The notes below the pieces were generated by a model that worked only from the letters and a program-made list of their open reading frames with translations, was not told the DNA's origin and ran no database searches. From Candidatus Glassbacteria bacterium RIFCSPLOWO2_12_FULL_58_11 (GTDB taxonomy: Bacteria > Gemmatimonadota > Glassbacteria > GWA2-58-10), in the NCBI GenBank assembly GCA_001780825.1, contig MFIX01000065.1, positions 1-5,227 of the forward strand: a stretch of DNA of 5,227 nucleotides, read 5' to 3'. The position numbers and the translations under genes were made by a program. Positions within the stretch are counted from its first letter, which is position 1; every line of letters starts with the position of its first letter. Of this stretch, positions 1 through 4,538 are shown piece by piece.

Positions 1-1
1 C

Positions 2-490
2 TTCGATCCGAACAATGGCGCCGACCGGATGGAAGTGGCTCTGGATATGGGCACTATCGGCGGATTCGATGGTCTGACCCAGTTCCGCGGCCCCTCCACC
101 GCGATCATCTCGAGCCAGGACGGTTTCGCGGCCGGCAAGCTTTCCTCGCTCGAGATCGATGAAACAGGCATTTTCACCGGCGTGTTCAGCAACGGTGTAA
201 CCAAGAACCTGGGCAAGCTGGTACTGGCCAGCTTCAACAACCCCGGCGGCTTGAGCAAGGAAGGCAACAATAACTTCCTGGAATCGGCCAACTCCGGCGT
301 GGCTGTAGTCGGCGAGGCGGGAACCAACATCCAGGGAAGCATTTCGAGCGGATTCCTCGAGAGCTCGAATGTGGACCTGGCTCAGGAATTCGCCAATATT
401 ATCACCACCCAGCGCGGCTTCCAGGCCAATGCCAGGATTATCACCTCTACCGATACCCTGCTGGGAGAGGTAGTCAATCTGGCCCGGTAA
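2..490 (+). CDS. flgE: Flagellar hook protein FlgE, C-terminal part (5' end outside window)
   Basis: The frame is open from the left edge and ends at TAA 488-490, giving 162 visible residues of a protein that is usually 400 or more. FlgE polymerises outside the cell into the hook that joins the rod to the filament. The last ~40 residues (about 120-162 of the visible part) carry the rod/hook-family C-terminal signature: LESSNVDLAQEF, then IITTQRGFQANARII and a TDTLLGEVVNL ending. This amphipathic helix pairs with the N-terminal helix in the hook core. The preceding stretch, with GLTQF near the start, a DETGIFTGVFSNG segment and LASFNNPGGL, matches the region just before that helix in FlgE. FlgF and FlgG share the C-terminal motif, but the LASFNNP segment and the flbD-mot context favour FlgE. 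The N-terminus and variable hook domains cannot be seen. A strong terminator follows directly. Confidence 0.93.
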   Translation, partial: FDPNNGADRMEVALDMGTIGGFDGLTQFRGPSTAIISSQDGFAAGKLSSLEIDETGIFTGVFSNGVTKNLGKLVLASFNNPGGLSKEGNNNFLESANSGVAVVGEAGTNIQGSISSGFLESSNVDLAQEFANIITTQRGFQANARIITSTDTLLGEVVNLAR

Positions 491-520
491 TCTTGAACTG
501 AATGCTTAATTTTAAATCAG

Positions 521-552
521 AGGGGTCCGGGGGCCGGGCCCCTTTGTTTTTT
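521..552 (+). terminator. Intrinsic terminator after flgE
   Basis: A 10-bp GC-rich stem (521-530 with 534-543, one G-T wobble at T526) closes a 3-base GGG loop. It is followed by a T-rich run broken by a single G (543-552). It begins 31 bases after the flgE stop, so it should end the upstream flg transcript. On the minus strand the downstream T content is weak, so I call it one-directional. Confidence 0.88.
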
Positions 553-745
553 AGACTGGGTGAAAGTGAGCCGAGGTTATGCCGGCAGGTTCCACTGGAA
601 AAAGGGTTGCGCCCGGTCGAAGCTGGAAGTCTTTTGCCTGTCGGCCGGGCCACATCCCGGCTGCCGGCGGCTTAAAAAACGCAGAGGAGGCGGAAAAAGA
701 ATCCTTCGGAAGCATGATGACAATGTTCCGGCAGGGCGGCCGCTC

Positions 746-774
746 TTGATTTTGAATAATAATAGGAATATATT
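746..774 (+). promoter_or_regulatory. Candidate sigma-70-type promoter, distal
   Basis: TTGATT (746-751) and TATATT (769-774) are separated by exactly 17 bases. They match the -35 consensus at 4 of 6 positions and the -10 consensus at 5 of 6, in a locally AT-rich stretch. Transcription would start near 781 and run toward flbD. This rests on box matching only; a 17-base spacing in AT-rich DNA can occur by chance. Confidence 0.4.
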
Positions 775-830
775 GATTTAGAGAATAAGTGTATAAATTG
801 CAGGAAGTTACGCCAAACGGCGATCTTGCG

Positions 831-844
831 GCCGGCCGGCCGGC
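831..844. repeat. GGCC-repeat palindrome next to a promoter
   Basis: A perfect 14-base palindrome made of alternating GGCC/CCGG units lies five bases before the TTGACA box at 850. It could form a very stable hairpin, act as a protein-binding site or be a methylation target. It could also simply be low-complexity GC sequence. The palindrome itself is certain; any function is a guess. Confidence 0.5.
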
Positions 845-849
845 GCTCC

Positions 850-878
850 TTGACAATCCAGCCGCCGCTCTATAGAGT
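850..878 (+). promoter_or_regulatory. Candidate sigma-70-type promoter, proximal to flbD operon
   Basis: An exact TTGACA (850-855) is followed after 17 bases by TAGAGT (873-878, 4 of 6 matches to TATAAT); alternatively TATAGA (871-876) sits at a shorter 15-base spacing. The -10 area overlaps a 10-base perfect palindrome, CTCTATAGAG (868-877), a plausible repressor-site geometry. The predicted start is near 885. It lies downstream of the flgE terminator and upstream of flbD, where a promoter is needed. I did not find a convincing sigma-28 or sigma-54 promoter nearby. Confidence 0.5.
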
Positions 879-884
879 GGATGG

Positions 885-997
885 TATGTTTTTTGCCAAC
901 TTGGAGGTAGCCGATTTCAGGCGGCGTCTCACCCCGGCAGCGCTAAGCTCTTCAAAAACAAGGCTGCCGGACTGGGGCTGAGATATTTTTTTTCTTT
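885..997 (+). ncRNA. Putative leader or small RNA between promoter and terminator-like hairpin
   Basis: The segment is bounded by the proximal promoter candidate and the T-run of a terminator-like hairpin, giving an RNA of about 110 nt. Its 5' half has small foldable elements (CCAACTTGG at 897-905; GCC at 910-912 with GGC at 920-922) and its 3' half is the terminator. That layout suits a transcription-attenuating leader or a stand-alone small RNA. It matches no riboswitch consensus I can recall, including cyclic-di-GMP-I, cobalamin, SAM and THF. A 31-codon frame (886-981, start ATTTTTTGCC context with ATG at 886, TGA inside the hairpin 3' arm) lies within it. It has no clear Shine-Dalgarno site but would start almost at the predicted transcript end. 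Boundaries are inferred. Confidence 0.35.
926..997 (+). terminator. Terminator-like hairpin with T-run upstream of flbD
   Basis: The outer stem pairs 927-935 with 974-983 (9 bp, C978 bulged). The inner stem pairs 936-941 with 963-968 (6 bp), with a 5-base bulge (969-973) and a 21-base loop. An equivalent pairing puts 8 bp in the inner stem (934-941 with 963-970). The stem is followed at once by eight T (986-993) and then CTTT. It sits 70 bases before the flbD start, so it would reduce transcription into the motility operon unless it is read through or regulated. The large loop and bulges make it less perfect than the terminator at 521-552. Confidence 0.6.
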
Positions 998-1067
998 ATT
1001 AATTCCGCCGCACTGTCGAATTATTAAATTGGGTATGGCGCGGAAGTCTTAAAGGCGGGGTGACAAC

Positions 1068-1283
1068 ATGATTTCCCTGACCAAGCTTAACGGCCAGACC
1101 ATAGTGGTAAATGCCGAGCTGATCGAGACCGTGGAAAAAACTCCGGATACGATAATCGGTTTGATTACCGGGAAAAAGTTCATGGTCAAGGACACGGTCG
1201 AGGAGATCATTCAAAAGGTCATCCAGTACCGTCAGCAACTGCCCCCTTTCTGGCGGAAAGTCGCTGACGGCATGAGCAAATGA
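1068..1283 (+). CDS. flbD: FlbD family small flagellar protein
   Basis: The gene encodes 71 residues, the usual size for the small FlbD family found next to flagellar operons (unrelated to the Caulobacter NtrC-type regulator also named FlbD). The N-terminus MISLTKLNGQ, the middle IETVEKTPDTIIGLITGKKF and the VKDTVEEIIQKV helix match the family pattern throughout. The biochemical role is not established; a cytoplasmic flagellum-associated function is inferred from constant linkage between flgE and motA. The ATG at 1068 is preceded by AGGCGGGGTG (1053-1062), a reasonable ribosome site. It is the first gene after the long gap and so probably the first gene of this operon. The stop at 1281-1283 is followed by 79 bases before motA. 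Confidence 0.93.
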   Translation: MISLTKLNGQTIVVNAELIETVEKTPDTIIGLITGKKFMVKDTVEEIIQKVIQYRQQLPPFWRKVADGMSK

Positions 1284-1362
1284 CCTGCTGCCGGTCTGAA
1301 TGGAGTGAAGCGGGTAAACCGGAGGTTATAACTTTAAGATGCTAATATAAAAGGATGAGCAA

Positions 1363-2130
1363 ATGGACCTGACAACCCTGATAGGGTTAATTGCTGGGTT
1401 TTCAATTGTCGTTCTTGGAATCGAGCAGACCGGCAGCATTGTGACCTTTATCGACTTGCCCTCGGTATTTGTCACTGTCGGCGGGTCACTCGCCGCGACA
1501 ATCATCTGTTTCCCGCTCAATGAACTGGTCGGGGTGATTGGAGTCGCCAAGAAGACCGTATTCACCAAGGCCCCGCCGGTGAGCGAGACTATTGCCACGC
1601 TGGTCTCTTTTGCCGAAAGAGCCAGGCGTGAAGGAATCCTGGCCCTGGAGCGGCACATGGAGGAAATCGAAGACGAATTCCTCGCCAAGGGGATCCAGCT
1701 CGCGGTCGACGGGACCGAGCCGGAGCTGATGCGCAACATCCTGACCACCGAGCTGGACTATGTCGAAAAACGCCATGCCAGCGGCCAGCTGGTTTTTAAT
1801 ACTCTGGGCGCTCTAGCTCCGGCGTTTGGCATGATCGGGACCCTGATCGGGCTGGTGCTGATGCTGAAGACCATGAGCGATCCCTCGACAATCGGACCGA
1901 ACATGGCCGTGGCCCTGATTACCACCTTTTACGGAGCCCTGATGGCTAACCTGATCTGCATTCCGCTGGAAAAGAAGCTCAAGCGGCGCTCGGAAGAGGA
2001 ATTGCTGGTCAAGGAGATGATGATCGAGGGGATCCTCTCCATTCAGTCCGGAGATAACCCGCGGATCGTGGAGCAGAAGCTTACCTCGTTCGTCTCGCCC
2101 AAGCTGCGCCGGGTGATCGTAGAGAAGTAA
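1363..2130 (+). CDS. motA: Flagellar stator subunit MotA (PomA/MotP-like)
   Basis: This 255-residue inner-membrane protein forms the stator ring around MotB and pushes on FliG. Four membrane segments are visible: about 4-24, 33-50, 149-169 and 180-202. A cytoplasmic loop (about 51-148) carries R88, R89 and E96, the charged residues that contact FliG in this family. TM3 contains P153 and GMIGTLIGL with T160; TM4 contains MAVALITTFYG with T188 and then ICIP. The size, the MDLTTLIGLI start and the IQSGDNPRI segment near 227-235 are closest to Vibrio PomA and Bacillus MotP, as I recall them, rather than the longer enteric MotA. The position equal to PomA D148 is alanine (A150). GGATG-type ribosome bases (AAAAGG, 1349-1354) lie 8 bases before ATG 1363. 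A decoy ATG at 1355 in another frame stops after five codons. The gene is complete, with motB 27 bases downstream. Confidence 0.96.
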   Translation: MDLTTLIGLIAGFSIVVLGIEQTGSIVTFIDLPSVFVTVGGSLAATIICFPLNELVGVIGVAKKTVFTKAPPVSETIATLVSFAERARREGILALERHMEEIEDEFLAKGIQLAVDGTEPELMRNILTTELDYVEKRHASGQLVFNTLGALAPAFGMIGTLIGLVLMLKTMSDPSTIGPNMAVALITTFYGALMANLICIPLEKKLKRRSEEELLVKEMMIEGILSIQSGDNPRIVEQKLTSFVSPKLRRVIVEK

Positions 2131-2157
2131 TTTCATGAATCGGGGGACTGGAAGCGT

Positions 2158-2871
2158 ATGGGTAAGAGTAAATGCGAATGCCCGGATAGTCCACCGGCCT
2201 GGCTGACCACTTTCAGCGATCTGATGTCGCTGCTGCTCTGTTTTTTCGTGCTGCTGGTTTCGATGAGCCACATCCGGGAAGATGCTTACTATGTGGCCCG
2301 GGGCAGTCTCGAGGGGGCTTTCGGCGTAATGAGCTCTAATCCGGCGATGATCCGCCTGGGATACACTCCTATGCCGACTCTGAAAAATATCCAGCGGGCG
2401 ATTGTCGATGAATCGGTCTCGAACCTTCAGGATTTCATCCAGGGCCGGAAAATGGGGGATGATGTCAAGGTCGTGATCTCGGACAAAGGTGTGTCCTTGA
2501 GTATCAGCGCTCCCCTGCTGTTTGACAGCGGAAGATCGGACTTGAAACCGGACATGTACCCTTTGCTGTCCCAAGTTTTCGACATTGCCCGGGGCTGGCC
2601 TAACGTAATCCGGGTCGAGGGGCATACGGACAATACTCCGATCGAGTCCGCGCAATACGAGTCGAACTGGGATCTCTCTTTCGCCCGCGCCCTGAGCGTG
2701 GTCCAGTTCGCCGTCCAGTTCTCTAAGATCCATCCCAGCCGCCTGGCTCCGGTGGCCTGCGGAGAATACCGGCCGGTTGCCGACAATACTACCGAGGAAG
2801 GCCGGGCGAAAAACAGAAGAATCGAGATTATGATGGAGTACAAGAAGGAAAACGAAAACCCGTTTAAATAA
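2158..2871 (+). CDS. motB: Flagellar stator subunit MotB (PomB-like), peptidoglycan-anchored
   Basis: This 237-residue partner of MotA anchors the stator to the cell wall and supplies the ion-binding aspartate. A short N-terminus with KCECP (5-9) leads into one membrane helix (about 14-36) containing FSDLMSLLLCFFVLLVS. D21 corresponds to the essential channel aspartate (D32 in E. coli MotB, D24 in PomB). The plug/linker region follows (about 40-110). The C-terminal OmpA-like peptidoglycan-binding domain runs from about 112 to 226, with LFDSGRSDLKP (121-131), VEGHTDNTPI (153-162), NWDLSFARA (170-178) and NRRIEI (219-224). The helix, including C28 and the CFFVLL run, and the twin-Cys N-terminus resemble PomB more than proton-type MotB, so sodium coupling is a reasonable inference but not proven. 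The ATG at 2158 has GGAAG at 2150-2154 and GGGGGA further up. The gene is complete. Confidence 0.96.
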   Translation: MGKSKCECPDSPPAWLTTFSDLMSLLLCFFVLLVSMSHIREDAYYVARGSLEGAFGVMSSNPAMIRLGYTPMPTLKNIQRAIVDESVSNLQDFIQGRKMGDDVKVVISDKGVSLSISAPLLFDSGRSDLKPDMYPLLSQVFDIARGWPNVIRVEGHTDNTPIESAQYESNWDLSFARALSVVQFAVQFSKIHPSRLAPVACGEYRPVADNTTEEGRAKNRRIEIMMEYKKENENPFK

Positions 2872-2890
2872 TAGAAATCAGGCGGTTTAA

Positions 2891-2902
2891 AAGAATATTC
2901 TT
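2891..2902. repeat. 12-base palindrome in the motB-fliL gap
   Basis: AAGAATATTCTT is a perfect palindrome in the 78-base gap between motB and fliL, 19 bases after the motB stop. No T-run follows it, so it is not a terminator, and I see no well-spaced promoter boxes around it. It may be chance in AT-rich sequence or a small binding site. Confidence 0.35.
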
Positions 2903-2937
2903 AGCTCTGCATAACTTGGCAAACCAGTGTAATTGAT

Positions 2938-2941
2938 GGAG
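2938..2941 (+). promoter_or_regulatory. Ribosome binding site that decides the fliL start
   Basis: GGAG lies 8 bases before ATG 2950 but only 2 bases before an in-frame TTG at 2944. The spacing favours ATG 2950 as the real start, making FliL 187 residues rather than 189. Confidence 0.7.
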
Positions 2942-2949
2942 AATTGACA

Positions 2950-3513
2950 ATGGCCGAAGAACCACAGGAAACAAAGGAAGAAGGCGGAGGGGAAGCGCAA
3001 GGGCCGGCTAAAAGTAAGCTTTCCATAAAAACCCTGATCCTGATCGGGTTGCCCCTGGTGTTGCTGCAAGTGGCTGTGGCTTATTTCATCGTCTCTAAAG
3101 TCATCGAACCCAAGCTGCCGGAAACCAAACCTGTGCCGGAGGACAAGAAGACCGAGGAAGCCAAGGCAGTCAGCGGGGATGATTTGAGCGACTACGTTAC
3201 CTATCCGCTCGCGGATGTGATTGTCAATCCCGCGGAGACCGGCGGACAGAGGTATTTGAATGTCTCGATCGATATTTATGTTAATCTTTTATACAAGGAT
3301 CTTTTCAAGGACCTGGAACCGGAGATCCGCAGCGTGATAATCGAGCGGATCAGCCAGAAACGCATGGATGAGCTGGATGATTACAAGGACCAGCAAATCC
3401 TGCGCGGAGAGATTAAGGACGACCTGAACGCGGTGATCAAGAAGTATTTCGCCAAGAAGTTTCCGGACCTGGAAATCCCGAGAGTGGTATTCTCCAAATA
3501 TATTATCCAATAA
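2950..3513 (+). CDS. fliL: Flagellar basal body-associated protein FliL
   Basis: FliL is a single-pass inner-membrane protein that sits around the stator and supports torque or stator stability. The 187-residue product has a charged, Glu/Lys/Gly-rich cytoplasmic N-terminus (1-26), one membrane helix (about 27-49), a Pro/Lys/Glu-rich linker (about 53-75) and a periplasmic FliL domain (about 80-187). The domain shows YPLADVIVNPAET, then RYLNVSIDIYV, a long helix with IRSVIIERISQKRMDEL, the ILRGEIKDDLNAVI segment and the typical hydrophobic VVFSKYIIQ end. The length is normal for the family. The start is set at ATG 2950 from ribosome-site spacing; a TTG two codons earlier is possible. It lies 78 bases after motB and 17 before fliM, the usual mot-fliL-fliM arrangement. 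Confidence 0.94.
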   Translation: MAEEPQETKEEGGGEAQGPAKSKLSIKTLILIGLPLVLLQVAVAYFIVSKVIEPKLPETKPVPEDKKTEEAKAVSGDDLSDYVTYPLADVIVNPAETGGQRYLNVSIDIYVNLLYKDLFKDLEPEIRSVIIERISQKRMDELDDYKDQQILRGEIKDDLNAVIKKYFAKKFPDLEIPRVVFSKYIIQ

Positions 3514-3530
3514 GGTACGGGTGAACGGCT

Positions 3531-4538
3531 ATGAGCAAGATCCTTTCCCAGGATGAAATAGATGCCTTGTTATCCGGTGAAGGTATAGGCGCCGGCGGCG
3601 GCGGGCCTGCGGCGGAGACCGCGGAAGAAGACCAGAAGGAAAAGCTCGTCAGCCTCTACGATTTCAAGCACCCCAACCGGGTATCCAAGGATCAGTTGCG
3701 CACGATCCAGACCATTCATGAATCCTTCGCGCGGGGTTTCGCTACCCATCTTTCCACCCGCCTGCGCAGCCTGGTCGACATCGATCTCACCTCGGTGGAT
3801 CAGCTCACCTATTCAGAGTTTATCATGTCCATGGCCGATCCGAGCGCGGTTTATATTTTCAACATCAAAGAGCTGGAAGGCGATGCTATCCTGGAAATCA
3901 GCCCGCAGCTCGTACTCTATATTATCGACCGCTCGTTCGGCGGCGAGGGCGGAGTCATTCAGGAGGCCCGGGAAATAACGATTATCGAGCAGAACGTGAT
4001 GAAGAAAATAGTCGATAATGCGCTCGAGCAGCTGGTCCGGGCCTGGCAGAACATCACCCCGCTCACGCTGGAGCTGAAGGATTTCGAAACCAATCCCCAG
4101 CTGATCCAGATCAGTCCGCCGGGCGAGACCGCGATCATGATCTCTTTCGAGGTCAAGATTTCAGATTTCAGCAGCCTGCTCAACCTCTGCTTCCCGTATT
4201 TCGTGCTCGAGGATGTGATGCCGAAGCTTTCGGCCCAGCATCAAATAGCCCACAACCAGAAGAAGAGATCGCATCACGATGAGGGTATAGTCCGGCACAA
4301 GATCAGGAGGGCGGATGTGCCGGTCTCGGTGAACCTGGGTACGACCGAGCTGACCTTGCGCGATATTCTGAACCTCGAGCCGGGCGATATAGTCCGCCTT
4401 GATAACCGGTTAGACCAAATGTTGGAAGTTCAAATCGGAGAGACGGCGAAATTCAGGGCCAAACCTGGAACCTACCGTAACCACAAGGCTGTGCAGATAG
4501 TCTCCGAAATCAAGGAGGGAGCGATTCAAAATGAGTAA
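3531..4538 (+). CDS. fliM: Flagellar motor switch protein FliM
   Basis: FliM is the middle C-ring protein: it binds phosphorylated CheY and passes the signal to FliG. The product is 335 residues, normal length. The N-terminus has the CheY-P docking peptide LSQDEIDALLSG (5-16), then a Gly/Ala/Glu-rich flexible linker (17-38). The middle domain (about 45-230) resembles CheC without its active site and contains FGGEGG (136-141), the GGxG-type motif that touches FliG. The C-terminal SpoA/FliN-like domain (about 262-327) includes DVPVSVNLGTTELTLRDI and LEPGDIVRLD and pairs with FliN/FliY. A basic, His-containing stretch (243-262) joins the two. GGGTG at 3519-3523 lies 7 bases before the ATG. The last 8 bases overlap fliY, which suggests translational coupling. 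Confidence 0.97.
   Translation: MSKILSQDEIDALLSGEGIGAGGGGPAAETAEEDQKEKLVSLYDFKHPNRVSKDQLRTIQTIHESFARGFATHLSTRLRSLVDIDLTSVDQLTYSEFIMSMADPSAVYIFNIKELEGDAILEISPQLVLYIIDRSFGGEGGVIQEAREITIIEQNVMKKIVDNALEQLVRAWQNITPLTLELKDFETNPQLIQISPPGETAIMISFEVKISDFSSLLNLCFPYFVLEDVMPKLSAQHQIAHNQKKRSHHDEGIVRHKIRRADVPVSVNLGTTELTLRDILNLEPGDIVRLDNRLDQMLEVQIGETAKFRAKPGTYRNHKAVQIVSEIKEGAIQNE
4512..4518 (+). promoter_or_regulatory. fliY ribosome binding site inside fliM
   Basis: AAGGAGG, followed by GAG, lies within the last codons of fliM, 12 bases before ATG 4531 of fliY. The core is strong but the spacing is slightly long. With the 8-base overlap this points to coupled translation of the two switch proteins. The next in-frame ATG (4546) is 27 bases away and less likely. 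Confidence 0.65.

Larger units (their letters stand above)
553..849. other. Non-coding part of the flgE-flbD gap, no convincing gene
   Basis: About 300 bases lie between the flgE terminator and the second promoter candidate. Open frames exist on both strands (for example 560-781 plus and 551-856 minus). They overlap each other, have no good ribosome site, read as low-complexity Arg/Pro/Gly-rich protein and resemble no family I know. What can be seen is secondary structure: a hairpin at 636-671 whose core is GCCGGG/CCCGGC (644-649 with 656-661) around a CCACAT loop, and a second at 707-730 (8 bp, one bulged G, 7-base loop). An AGGAGG at 685-690 precedes only an 11-codon frame (714-749), 23 bases away. 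An AT-rich patch occupies about 750-800. No tRNA, rRNA, CRISPR or insertion-sequence features are visible. Confidence 0.6.

Noticed and set aside
570..630. Cobalamin or cyclic-di-GMP riboswitch in the gap
   Set aside because: A GGTTCC...AAAAAGGG string recalls the cobalamin class, but the conserved CCGCAACTG-type core is missing; the GEMM-type GCAAA boxes of cyclic-di-GMP-I are also absent.
714..749. Eleven-codon frame after AGGAGG at 685-690
   Set aside because: The ribosome-site spacing of 23 bases is too long and the peptide is too short to support.
560..781. Plus-strand GTG-start frame of 73 codons in the gap
   Set aside because: There is no Shine-Dalgarno site, the start lies right after a terminator, the composition is Arg/Lys/Gly-rich, and the frame contains two hairpins; it is best explained as non-coding.
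794..826. Sigma-28 flagellar promoter (TAAA ... GGCGATCT)
   Set aside because: The spacing between the boxes is about 21 bases instead of about 15, and the -10 box lacks its AA end.
551..856. Minus-strand open frame of 101 codons in the flgE-flbD gap
   Set aside because: It overlaps a plus-strand frame and runs through the flgE terminator T-run, has no ribosome site, reads as low-complexity sequence and resembles no known family.
1036..1052. Sigma-54 promoter (TGGCGCG ...) before flbD
   Set aside because: The TGGC part fits but the required GC element 10 bases after GG is absent, and it abuts the flbD ribosome site.
1813..2733. Long minus-strand open frame of 306 codons across motA and motB
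   Set aside because: It is antisense to two clearly conserved stator genes; its His/Arg/Gln-rich translation is a codon shadow.
2915..2935. Sigma-54 or sigma-70 promoter before fliL (TTGGCA ...)
   Set aside because: No correctly spaced -12 GC or -10 box is present.
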